From Pyropia haitanensis (Eukaryota; Rhodophyta; Bangiophyceae; Bangiales; Bangiaceae), in NCBI GenBank assembly GCA_008729055.1, contig SDUX01000004.1, forward strand, positions 5,906,559-5,970,558: a stretch of DNA of 64,000 nucleotides. The letters run 5' to 3'. Both the position numbers and the translations under genes were made by a program. How positions within the stretch are numbered: position 1 is the first letter of the stretch; the number at the start of each line of letters is the position of its first letter. The notes beneath the pieces are model-generated. The model did no database searches, was not told the DNA's origin, and saw nothing but the letters and a program-made list of their open reading frames with translations. Positions 52,404 through 62,676 of the stretch are shown piece after piece.

Positions 52404-53395
52404 TACTACGCCCAGCCCCGTCGGGCGGCGGCCCTCTGCCCAGTGGAACGACGTCCGGGGCGGGGGGGGGGCGGGGGAGCGTCACCGTGTCGCCGCCAGC
52501 CGCCGCCGCCCACCCCACCCCTTGTCCGCCGCGCCTTTGTGTGTGGACTGCCGGCGGCGACCGAGGGGGAACCCGCCGTCGGCGCGCGGCCGACGCGCAC
52601 GCCAGGACGCCAGGCGCGGTGGGATGGGTGAGGGGGGGGGGGGCGGAACGGGCACGCGCCGCCGAGCGCGGGTTCCCCGTTGGTGGGCGCGTGCACGCGT
52701 GGACGTGCGCGTCGGTGGCCCCGCCGTCGAGCGCCTCGCCCGTGTGCACCGGCTGGGTTGGAACGGGCAAACGATCCCGGCGTGGGCGGCGCGACACACC
52801 CCCGCACGCCGGGTACCGGGGAGGGACCGCCGCGTGCGGGCAGGGGGGCGGGTAGCGCCACCGAGCCCAGCAACTCCTGCCCTCTAGGATGAGGGCTGCT
52901 GGCACCGGCGCCCAGGTCGGCGCCCAAGCCCACGCGACCGCCGTGAAAAAAAAAAAAAAAAGGGGGAGCCGTACGGTTGGAAATTTTGGTCATGATGCTA
53001 GCACGCCCCCCCCCCCCCCCGCTCCCAGCTCTCTCAACACGCGCCACGGACGGCGTCACTGCCCCTCCGAGGAGCGCGCCACAGCCAACGCGGGCCTGCC
53101 GCCCGGTACAGCGTGGCGACCGCTGCAGACACACGAGACACACCGTCGCCGCTGCCACCGCCGGGCGGCCGACTCGCGAGCGCTCCCTCCCAGCGTGCCC
53201 GCCCGGCCGGTACCCCCACCGCGTGCGAGGCAAACAGAGACACAGCAGACGCCCTGGTGAGGGGTCCCCACCGACTACCGCACACTATAGGGTAGAGGCG
53301 CCAGCCAGCCACAACAGCTCCTTCCACGAGCGCCGCAGGGGGGGGGGAAGGGGGACCGCCTCGTAGGCAAGGAACGCCTCGCCACCCGCAACCGG
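51061..53395. other. Low-complexity region with two weak minus-strand frames
   Basis: From ATG 51907 the minus strand reads MASRDLRGRPTRIRPTVVYP and stays open, Pro/Arg/Ala-rich, to 51068. From about 52905 another minus frame (GEALDGGATDAHVHACTRP) stays open to 51910. Neither has a domain, and plus-strand frames compete. An A17 run lies at 52945-52961, and a CCG/CCA trimer array at about 52089-52165. Confidence 0.3.
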
Positions 53396-53617
53396 TCAGC
53401 GTCGCCGAGTATGGCCGCGGGGCTCCCCCCACAGCAACGACCGGTGCGGCGTGGCGGCGGTCGTCCCCGCGGGCGGCGCGCCCCCCCCCCCCCCCATCTT
53501 GCCGTCCGGCACCGCCCGCGGCGACGGCGGCGACGAGCCGCCCCGCCCATCATCCGTGGCGCCAATACTCGACGACGACGGCCACGCCCCCCCCCCCCCC
53601 CCCACCCCCCCCCTTGG

Positions 53618-53658
<41 letters not shown>

Positions 53659-53948
53659 TTCTGCCGCCGCCGCCCCCGGCGCACGCCAGTCCCCCTCCCC
53701 CGGCGCCCCCCGCCAGGCCGTCGACGCGCGCGGCGACGGCGGGCGCCCCCGCCAGTCCAACCCGCCGGCGGGGGGCGGCGCCAGCACCCGCCGCACCCGC
53801 CGTGGGCGCCCCGCCGCCGCGGCCGGCGACGGCGGCAGCACGGGCGGCGGCCGCGGCGGCGGCGGCGGCGTCCGCGGGCCAGCCTCCACGGCGACGGTGG
53901 CGCCGCCACCAACGGCGGCGGCGGCAAGCGGCAGCGGCGGGGGGCGGC

Positions 53949-53996
<48 letters not shown>

Positions 53997-54102
53997 GGGT
54001 GGCAGCCGCTTGGGCCACCGCCGCCGCCGCCCGGCGGCGGCGGCGGCGCTCACACTTGGCGCACCCCCCGTCGGCGGCGGCGCGTGCCGTGGCGGGCGGC
54101 GG

Positions 54103-54143
<41 letters not shown>

Positions 54144-54804
54144 CGCGGCGGGACGTGCCGAGCGCGACGCGGAGGCGGGCGACCTCGGCGCGGAGGTCGG
54201 CAATGAGCCGCCGCGCGTCCGCGTCGGCGGCGGTGGCGGCCGCCGCGGCGGCCGCCTCGGGGTCACTGTCGAGGGAGTCGTCGCCGCTGTCGGCGGCGCC
54301 GCCGCCGCGGCGGGGCGGCGGCCGCCCGCCGCCGCCGCCGCCGCCGCCGCCGTCGCCGTCGGTGGCCGAGGCGGAGGTTGGGCGCGGCCGCCGGCGGCCG
54401 CCGCGGCGGCCGCCGCCACCCCAACTGACGCTGCCGCCGCCGCCACCCCAACTGACGCCGCTGCCGCCGCCACCATCCGTGCTGCTGCCAAAGCCACTCC
54501 TCATGACATCATGGGCAGGGGGGGCGGCCGCCACGCGGCCGCGTACCCGGCCCGCCGACGGGGTCACGGGGCCGTCCTCGCTGCAGACCGACACGTCGGG
54601 GGAGCCGCCAACGTCGGCGGCGGCGGCGACGGCGGCGGCGGTGGCGGTGGCGGTGGCGGTGGCGGTGGGGGTGGGGGTGGGTGGCCCCGCTCGCGGCGGC
54701 GGCGGCGGCGGCGCGGGCTCGGACAGGTCGAGCGCAAACGGGACGGGAAAGCCGATGAGGTCCTCCATCAGCTCCGTCGTCACGCACACGACGCCCTCGT
54801 CCAT
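53396..54804 (-). CDS. Coiled-coil, Ala/Gly-rich protein of unknown function, frame break near C-terminus
   Basis: ATG 54804 starts MDEGVVCVTTELMEDLIGFP followed by VPFALDLSEP, a compact acidic-hydrophobic N-terminus. Then come Ser/Gly islands (DVSVCSEDGPVTPSAGRV, MRSGFGSSTDGGGGSGVS, GDDSLDSDPEA), a leucine heptad segment, ARRLIADLRAEVARLRVALG, and a short C-x2-C patch (GGCAKCERRRRRR). The rest is Ala/Pro-rich with RPRRVRRVLAPPPAGGLDW. At the C17/C10 runs (53587-53614) sense moves by one base to AWPSSSSIGATDDGRGGSSP and ends at 53396; total length is 2 modulo 3. The zipper plus acidic N-terminus could suit a transcription regulator, which is inference only. Confidence 0.52.
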
Positions 54805-57800
54805 GGTGTGGGCAGCCGGGGCGCAGGCGGGATACGAGGACGACGGGCAACGGCGCGAGGACGCCCGCGGCGGACGGGACAGGCGCCGACGGCGGGCGGG
54901 TTGCGGTGCGGGAGGGGGGGACCGCGACGACCGTGGCGGGTGGCGTGGCGGCCGGGCGGCTGATAAACCCGACGACGGAGAGCGGCGGGGGGCGGGTGGC
55001 GGATGGCAACCACGGTCAGCGGGGGGCGTGGCGGGGGGGGGGGGGCTGCTGTGGGCTGCGGGGTGCGAGGTCCCCCCCGGCGCGCGCGCGCGCCACAACA
55101 CGCACGCGCGGGGCGGGGCAGCGGCCGCGGCGGCCGCGGCGGCCGCGGGTACCGGGCGGCGGGGGTGGCGGCGGCCACCCCCCCTGGCGGGGGGCGTGGC
55201 GGTTGTCTCCGCACCCCCCCCACCCCCCCCCCCCTACGGCCCCGGTGTGGGCGTGTGGTTCGCAAAAAAGATACACCCGCGAGGCGTGGTCGCTGCGTGT
55301 CGGGCACGTGCGGTTGGGCGGTGGGGGGGGGGGGGGGTGGGGGGGGGTGCGCGGCGGGATGCGCAGCGCGCCCCGGCGGGACGCTGGCCGTGGGCGGGCG
55401 TTGCAAACTTTGCACCCCGGGGCGGGGCCACCCCGGCGGGGGCGTCGCCCACTGGTGCGCAGTCCTTCCGCTCTCTCCCCCGCCTCCCACCCCCCCCCCC
55501 CCCGCACCTCTCGCCCGCCGAGCCGCCCCATTGCAAAAAGGCACAGCCACCCCCGTGGGGGCCCCCTTCCGTGCCCGGCCGCGGCCCAACCGGCGGGGCT
55601 TCCCCACAGACGGTTTGCACCACAGCCGTGGCCGGCAACGGGGGGTCCCGCAGTGGCGGCTGGGAAAGGGCGGACGCGCGGGCGGGTGCCGGCGCCACGC
55701 GGCCGACACGTGCGCGGCCGCCACGCGGGGCGAGGGCCGGGGGGGGGGATGCGCAACGACTCGACCGCATGTGCAAGGTCGGCCAGGCCCGTGCACGCCG
55801 CACAGGCGGGCGTTTGGCGCGCCGGTACGCGTAAATCCATAGCAGATTCAAGAAGCGCCGTCGGGTGGGGGGGTGGGGGGGGGGGGGGGGGGCCGGGCGC
55901 CCCCTCCACCCCGGGGCGGGGGAGAGGGCGACTTTTCCTCGCGGCCGCGGCGCGCCGCCGCGGCGGCCGCGGTGGCGCGCGGCGGACGGCGGCGGCCGCC
56001 GGCGTGGCCGCCCAGCCGTCGTGGGGTGCAACCCGTGGGGGGGAGGGTGAGGGCGGAGCGTGGGGAGGAGCGGCGTCAGTTATGGACGCCGCCGCCACCC
56101 GCCCGACGGCCGCACCCTCGCTACCCTCTGTTCTTGCGATACGGAATTCCAGTGGTGTCGCGACGCGCTGATGGCTTGCTGGGGGGGGTGCAGCGAGGCA
56201 GCCGAGCGGGGGAAGGGCACCCACGCCGGCGGCGTGGCCGCCTCGCACGTTGGCGGGAGGGGCACGGGCCGAGGCAGGTGGGGAGAGCGGACGGGCCGTG
56301 CCCCCACGTGCTGCGCTTGTACCCCAAAGCAGGCTGTCGACACTCGGGCGGTTGGTTGTACGAGAAAAAAGTCCAGCCACTTGACAAGGTTCCACATAGC
56401 AGCAATGATCTTGAGGGAACCACGAGTCCCCGTCCTCTGCTACACCACAAGACTTTTTCCGCGCACCACGCATCGTCGTAATTGACGATGAACAGTAACA
56501 ACTATCAATGCAACGACAACAAGACTCTTTTGTTCCACCACCCGCCTCAACTATCGGACTACTTGTGCAAACGACTACATTCTCAAGGACGTGGTGGATG
56601 CTGTTACTCCTCGCCCGCCGCCGCTGCCGCCACTTGCATCCAGCCGGATGGGTTCGTGGCGGGGGCAGGATAGCCGAGTGGACAAGGAGGAAGGGGCGAA
56701 CGCCACGGTCCCACGCGCAAGAAAGGTGGCGTGCTTGGCAGCGGCCGCAGCGGACTACCCCTCGCCAGCCGCGAACAGTTGTTGGTACCTAGAGTGGCGA
56801 CAGCGACAGCAACGCCGGCGTCGGCGTCCCTCCCCGCCCGACCACCCCTCTCCCCAGGGCGGCGTCGCCGGTTTCTGGCACTGCCGTTGCTGAATAGAAC
56901 AGAACCTGGAGGCCTGACTCTCGGAGGGGGAAGGCTCCCCCCGCACACAGCACACGCAAGAACAAAGCGGAAAGAGCAGAGCGAGGCACACACCCGACCA
57001 ACACAGGGCCGGCTGGGAAAAGCACCACGACTGCCGGCAACACCCCCGCACCGAAGACAAAGTCCTTGGCCGCCACAACGGCGTGTGCCCACCGTGGCCG
57101 CCACCGACACCGTCGGAACCCCTGCGCTCACCGCCCAGCGAGGCCGCGCCGGCCGCGTCGATCGTGGTGGCATGGTGCCAGTGCCACGCCACGCCACGGC
57201 CATCATCTGGCCCACCCCGTGGGCGTGCGGACGGGGGGCCCCTGGCGGGTGCGCCGATGCCCCGCCATGGGCGTAGCGACGCCCGACACGGGGCGAGGGG
57301 CAGGCGGCAACGCTGTCCCGGCTGGGGTTTGTTTGCAGATTGGAGGTGGTTTCCTCCCCAGGTGGTTGGTTGACGGTGCGGAAATTTTCTCCAAATGTAC
57401 TTGCAAAGGTATATCCCAGGACTTTACTAATTCACCCTGGGTTTCCATTTGTTCGTGGCATAGGTTGAACACCTTGTTGGAGGGCGCGCATTGGCTGCCG
57501 CGTGGCAGCACACCGCGGCCTGTGCGTCGACCTCGTAGGAGCGCAGGTGCAGCTGCACGCTGCACAATCCGGTTGGCCAACACGAACGACGTGGGGGCAC
57601 CGCGGCAGCACCCCTCCCCCCCAGAGCGGGCACGGGCACGCCGTGCATAACAATCGTCGTCACGGCGGGTGCGCAGCGAGCGCGCCGCGCGCGCATGCCG
57701 CGCGCTGTACCTCGTATGCCGGTCCGGCGGCGTGGGCGCGCTGCCGGCGGGGGTTCTTCCCTTAGCTCTCTTCGACGCCTGCCGCCGCGGCGTCACGCTC

Positions 57801-58345
57801 GCCTGGCGGCCGCCCCGGCGGACCGCCCGACGTATTGTTCGTGACGTATCTCAATTGTGTCTCCGTGACGAGGAGTCTTGACCAGGACGCGAGCGGCGGG
57901 CACGGCTTGATCCCTCCCCTTCTTGTTCCGCCCTCCCCCCTCGCGGCGCGCCCCATCGTCGTCGACCTTAAAGTCGCTCCCGCGCGCGCACTCCCCGGCG
58001 GTTGTCGCCCGAGCGCAACTGGTGCCGCCGCGGCCGTCCCCTTGCCTCCGGCGGTGATCCCGCCCCGTGGTGTTCCCCGCCCCCCCGCGCGCCCCGCCCC
58101 GCCCACGGCGACGACTTGCAGCCGACCGCGCGCACACCTCGGTGGTCGTCGCTGGGCAGCCGCCGCGGCCGCTGCTGCCGCCGCAGCCGCCGCTGCGGCC
58201 CCTCCCCCCCCCCCCCCATGTGTTGCGCACCCCCCCGGCATCGAGTGTTCCGGCGGCTGCAGCACCGACGCCTTCCTCCCCCCCGGCAGAGGTCGCCCCC
58301 CGCCCCCAGCCGCCACCGTTGCGGCGGCGGCGTGGACGCGGTGTG
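54805..58345. other. 3.5 kb without a firm gene
   Basis: A minus-strand frame from ATG 56473 (MRGARKKSCGVAEDGDSWFP) stays open to 55016 and includes MDLRVPARQTPACAACTGLA; a plus-strand frame from ATG 55749 (MRNDSTACARSARPVHAAQA) to 56171 overlaps it. I cannot choose between them. 56320-57480 has lower GC and no gene. A GGATAGCCGAGTGG motif at 56668 was considered and rejected as a tRNA. Confidence 0.3.
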
Positions 58346-61300
58346 ATGGACGCCCCGCCCCCCGCGGCCGTCCGCGTCGGCGGCGCGGGCGGCGCCGCCT
58401 ACACCGTCACGGCCGTCCCCCTGGACATTGCCATTGACGCGGCTGTCGACCCGCCGCTCGACGCGGCCGTCCGCGACGGCGGCGGCAGTGGCCGCGGCGG
58501 CGGTGCCGAGCCGTGGCCGCTGCCCGGCGAGGGCGGGCCACTCGCGGCGACCGCCGCGCAGCGCGGTGCGCGGTCGCGCCTGCTCAGCGCCGTCCTCGGG
58601 CTGGCGACGACGCAGCTCGTCGAGTGGGCGAGCTGGTCCGCGACGCTCCCCGAGTCGGCCTTTGTCGACGGGCCCAGCGGCGGTGGCCGCGGCGGCGGCG
58701 GCGGTGACGGCAGCGGCGGCGGCGGCGGCGGTGACGGCGGTGACAGGGGCGACGGCTACTTTGGGGCGACGGCGCCGCCGCTGGCGACGCTCGCCTCCGC
58801 CCCCGACGGCTCGGAACTCCCCGGCCTCGTCCGTTGCCCCGACGGCCGGCAGCGGCGGCTGACGCGGGCGCAGCTGGAGTCCATCCGCGACCGCGGCACG
58901 TTTGCCATCCCATCCGAGCGCTACTGGGGGGCCAACCACACGTTCCGCCTCGCCGGCTGGGCGGTGCGTGGGCGGGAGCCGGTCGCCGTGACGCGCCGCG
59001 CCCGCATCGGCCGCGCCGTCGACCACGTGACCGTCCGGCTGTCCCGGCGGCTGCGCGGCCGCCGTGACCGCGACCGCAACCGCGACGGCAGCGCCGACGG
59101 CCACCCCGACGCGTCTATCGACGGCGGGTACACCCGCCGGCGCGTCGCCGCGCTGAGCGTCGCGGCCGGGGCGCGGCACGTGGCCCGCGGCGTTGCGGGC
59201 GCGGCGGACGTGCTGCTCGGCCTGCGGCGGACCCGGCCGGCCGTCGGCGACTGCGCCGCGCTCGCCGCCCGCGCGGCGGCCGAGGAAGCCGCCTTTGTCG
59301 AGGCCGCCGCGGAGAGGCAGGCCGCCGACGCGTCCGCGGCGGGCCGCCCGCGCCGCGACACCCGCCTCGTCCGCATCGTCGCGGCGGTGCGGGCGGCCGA
59401 GGCGGCGGCGGCGGCCGGCGACGGCGGCGGCCGCGCGCCCACCGTTGTGGCGGTGACCACGGCTGAGTCGGACGCGGTGGCGGTCCTGGACGACCTGCTC
59501 GACCGGCTTGCGCAGTCGCTGCCGCCGCCGCCGCTGCCGACGGCGGCCGCCGACGGCGGCGGCGGCGGCGGAGACGGCAGCGGCGGCGGCGGCGGCGCGG
59601 CGTCGCCCGCCGCCGCGGCGCGCGTCGAGGAGCGGGCGGCCGCGGCGGCGCGCGCCGCGGCGCTGCCGTCGATGGAGCGCGCGGGGCTGGCCGACGCGGT
59701 GCGTCGGCGGGTGCTGGCCGCGCACATTGCGGCGGACGTGATGGCGACCGTTCCGCCAAAGCTGGCCGCGCGGCGCGCCGACGTGGAGGCGGCCGTCGTC
59801 AAGGAACACCCGCGGCTGGCAGCGGGTCCCCGCTGGCGCGCCGCCGAGGTGGCCCGCCGCCTCGACGCGGACGCGCACGAGCCGCTGGCGGCGACGGCGC
59901 CGCGGGGCGGCACGTTTGTGCGGCCGGGGCCGTGGGAGGAGGAGGAAGCGCCGGCGGGGGCCACCGCCAGTCCCCCCAAGTTCAAGTACGCCGCGGACAA
60001 GATTGTGTTCGCCGCGCGGAACAAGGTGGTGGCGGAGCTCGTCGCGGCGGGCGGCGACCTGGCTGACGAGGCCGCCGACGAGTGCGCACGCGTGACGTTT
60101 TGGCGGGACCACTGGCCCGCGATGGAGGCAGCCGCCGCGGCGCGGCGGGTGGCCGCCACCACCATCTCCCGCGGGTGGGTGCGGTGGCACACCGCGTCGT
60201 GGACCACCACCGCCAGCGACGGCAAGGCGACGGTCGAGCCCCTGACCCGCCGCACCGTCGAGTCGACGCGCACCGGCTGGCGGCTGGCCGCCGCCGCCGC
60301 CACCGCCGGCGCGATTACCAACAATGGCGCGTACCTGGCCGCCACGACCGCCGTGTCGGGCCGGTTTGGCGTGCGCGCGCTGCTCACCCGCGGGCCGTTT
60401 GCGGTCGGGCCACCGGCAGAGGCGGTGGCCGCCGCCGCCGCGTCGGCCGGCCGCCGCCGGGACCGCGGCGCCCTCTGCCACTACCTGGCGCGGAGCCGGG
60501 AACGGCAGACGGTGACGAGCCTGCTCATTGCCCGCTGGGCGGCCGTCGCGCGCGAGCGGCAGTTGTTTGAGGAGGCGCCCGACGTGGGGCTGGTGCCCAA
60601 GGCGGCCGTCCGGTGGCTGCACTATGTGACAAACTACGCGGTGCGGGGGGGGCTCGCGTCGGTGGGCGTGTGCGTCGGCTTTCCCCTCGCCACCGCCGCG
60701 ACGCTGGTGGCGTGCGCGCTGGCCGCGGTGGCCACGCCGGTGGTGGCGGTGGCCGCCTCGGCCGTCCAGTACGCCGGCTGTGCGCTGCTGTGGGACGCCT
60801 TTGCCCCGGACACGGTCGGGGTGGTTGGCGTGGAGCCCGCCTCGCGCGCCGCCGAGGCGCGCGCCGCGGCCCGGCGGTACCGCCGGTCGGGCCGGCGGGC
60901 GGTGCACCTGGCGCCGCTGCCGCGGCGGGCGGCGCAGGTTTTTGCCCTGGGCGGCGGCCAGGCGGTCGCCGCCGCCGCCGCCGCCGGCGTCTACCACCCC
61001 GCCGCGGCGGCCGTGACGGTCGCCGCCGCCGCAGCGGCGGCGGCCGCGCGCACCGCCGTCGACACGGTGGTGACCGCCGGGCTGCGGCGGGTCGGCCGGC
61101 AGCCCGCAGCGGACACGTGGCTCGCCGTCCGCGTCAGCGGCCCCGGCGTGTCGGCGTCCTACTACTACCGCCTGGACGCGGCGGTCATTGCGCGCGGCGT
61201 GCGCGGGCGGCTGGAGGAGCTGGAGCTGTCCGCCGCCGCCGACGCGCTCGCCGCCGCCATCGCCGCGCCCGCCGACGCGTGGGCGGCGTACGTGGCCCAC

Positions 61301-61753
61301 ACGGGCTCGGCCGCCGCGGGCGTGAACGGTGACGTCGCGGGGCTGGTCCAGCTCGCCGCCGAGTCGTCTACGGGCCGCCGGCTGGCCGCCGCCGCCGCGC
61401 CGCGGCGTGCCGCGCTCGACACCGCTGTCGCCGCGCGGCGGGCCGCGCTGCAGCGGGCGACCGCGCCGCACCCGGAAAAGGGGCGGCTGCGGCCGGCGGG
61501 GGAGCCCGCCGACGCGGCCGCCGCCGTCGAGGCGGCGGTGAGCCGGTTTGTGCTGCGGCGGCTGGGGCCGCTGGGCGACGCTGCCGCCGCGGCGGTCGCG
61601 GCCGCCGCGGGCGTGCCGCCGGGGGACGTGCCCGCGCTCGCCCGCGCGGTCGTCCGCGACGTATTTGGCGACGACTTTTACATGCCGCTTGCCGTGTCGG
61701 ACGAGACGCTCGAGATCCCCGTGTCCTTCCCGCCGCTCCTCGCCTGTCTGTGA
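58346..61753 (+). CDS. Large unrecognised protein with central hydrophobic region (1135 aa, single exon)
   Basis: The first true ATG (58346) gives MDAPPPAAVRVGGAGGAA. The frame is unbroken for 3.4 kb with consistently high GC3. Recognisable conserved-looking segments: LATTQLVEWASWSATLPESA, GLVRCPDGRQRRLTRAQLES, IRDRGTFAIPSERYWGANHT, KFKYAADKIVFAARNKVV, CARVTFWRDHWPAMEAAA, ISRGWVRWHTASWTTTASD and VPKAAVRWLHYVTNYAVRGG. Residues about 768-820 form one or two membrane-like spans (VGFPLATAATLVACALAAV), and a second Ala-rich hydrophobic part lies near 870-905. The end reads VRDVFGDDFYMPLAVSDETLE. It looks like a bona fide, non-repetitive membrane-associated protein, but no family is recognised. No signal peptide is evident. 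Confidence 0.75.
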   Translation: MDAPPPAAVRVGGAGGAAYTVTAVPLDIAIDAAVDPPLDAAVRDGGGSGRGGGAEPWPLPGEGGPLAATAAQRGARSRLLSAVLGLATTQLVEWASWSATLPESAFVDGPSGGGRGGGGGDGSGGGGGGDGGDRGDGYFGATAPPLATLASAPDGSELPGLVRCPDGRQRRLTRAQLESIRDRGTFAIPSERYWGANHTFRLAGWAVRGREPVAVTRRARIGRAVDHVTVRLSRRLRGRRDRDRNRDGSADGHPDASIDGGYTRRRVAALSVAAGARHVARGVAGAADVLLGLRRTRPAVGDCAALAARAAAEEAAFVEAAAERQAADASAAGRPRRDTRLVRIVAAVRAAEAAAAAGDGGGRAPTVVAVTTAESDAVAVLDDLLDRLAQSLPPPPLPTAAADGGGGGGDGSGGGGGAASPAAAARVEERAAAAARAAALPSMERAGLADAVRRRVLAAHIAADVMATVPPKLAARRADVEAAVVKEHPRLAAGPRWRAAEVARRLDADAHEPLAATAPRGGTFVRPGPWEEEEAPAGATASPPKFKYAADKIVFAARNKVVAELVAAGGDLADEAADECARVTFWRDHWPAMEAAAAARRVAATTISRGWVRWHTASWTTTASDGKATVEPLTRRTVESTRTGWRLAAAAATAGAITNNGAYLAATTAVSGRFGVRALLTRGPFAVGPPAEAVAAAAASAGRRRDRGALCHYLARSRERQTVTSLLIARWAAVARERQLFEEAPDVGLVPKAAVRWLHYVTNYAVRGGLASVGVCVGFPLATAATLVACALAAVATPVVAVAASAVQYAGCALLWDAFAPDTVGVVGVEPASRAAEARAAARRYRRSGRRAVHLAPLPRRAAQVFALGGGQAVAAAAAAGVYHPAAAAVTVAAAAAAAAARTAVDTVVTAGLRRVGRQPAADTWLAVRVSGPGVSASYYYRLDAAVIARGVRGRLEELELSAAADALAAAIAAPADAWAAYVAHTGSAAAGVNGDVAGLVQLAAESSTGRRLAAAAAPRRAALDTAVAARRAALQRATAPHPEKGRLRPAGEPADAAAAVEAAVSRFVLRRLGPLGDAAAAAVAAAAGVPPGDVPALARAVVRDVFGDDFYMPLAVSDETLEIPVSFPPLLACL

Positions 61754-62036
61754 CGGCGGGTGCCGCCGCCGCGGGCGCTCGGCGGCCCGGCCTGTGGCGG
61801 CCACCGGTGCGGCCGACGGCTCGGCGGGCGTGGCCGCACGGGCGGCGCCATCCGCAAAGCAAAGCGGGGCACGTGGGCCTCAGAGCCACCAAGACGGCCG
61901 GAAACAGCCCGTCTCAGCAGCGGTGCCGCGGTGGCCACGCCGTCCATGCGGCCGCGGCGGCGCACCCACTGTTTGGCCGGCACGTGCCCTCCCCCCCTGC
62001 CGCACGCAGCCGCACTGCCACTGCTGGGTGCCTCCC

Positions 62037-62290
62037 TTCCGCGCTGCCTGCTCGCCGCTCCGCGCTGCCGCTCAAGAACAAGGGGGGTACGGCCGCGCCC
62101 ACAGCTGTCGCCTGCCCCCCCTGGCTGTTCCTTTTCCGCGCAGCTGGCTCGCCCCGCCGCACAACCACTCAAGAGCAAGAGGGGTACGGGTCGCGCCCAC
62201 AGCTGTCGCGGGCCCCCCTTGGATGCTCGTCTTCCGCGCAGCTGGCTCGCCGCTCCGCGCGACCGCTCACAAGCACTGGGGGGGTGGCCG
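62037..62290 (+). repeat. 97/98-bp tandem repeat, about 2.6 copies
   Basis: Units begin with TTCCGCGC at 62037, 62134 and 62232. Shared blocks include TCCGCGCAGCTGGCTCGCC and CGCGCCCACAGCTGTCGC, and each full unit has a CTCAAGA(A/G)CAAG(A/G)GGGGTACGG-like block. Copies differ by several substitutions, so the array is not brand new. Confidence 0.85.
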
Positions 62291-62648
62291 CGGCCGCCAC
62301 TACCAACGTCCAGCCCCCAGAGGCAGACCTACCAGACACGACGGCGGACCCATCGGGGGGCCCGGGTCGGTTGCCGCGTGCGTTGCCGCACGCCCGGCCC
62401 GGGCGAGACATCCCTGTGGCGGAACCACCACGCGGGAGAGCGCGGCGGGACGGGGCTGTCGCACAACTGGCTGGCGGCGGCTGCGGGGGCGCGGTGAGGC
62501 GGGACCGCGGCGGCGCGCGTCCCTTGCGTCCGGTTGGGTGGCCAGCCCCCCCCGCGTGGGGTTGCGAGGGGGACTGGCGCGACCAGCAGTGGCGGCCTCG
62601 GTGCAACAGGCGGACTTGGCCGGGTTCAAGGGACGTGGGAGGGGGCGA

Positions 62649-62676
62649 GGGGGGGGGGGGGGGGGGGGGGGGGGGG
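62649..62676 (+). repeat. G28 homopolymer
   Basis: Uninterrupted run of 28 G in a non-coding stretch. Confidence 0.85.

Noticed and set aside
56660..56735. tRNA-like A box (GATAGCCGAGTGG)
   Set aside because: No matching B box (GGTTCGANNCC) or foldable T arm within 40-90 bases downstream.
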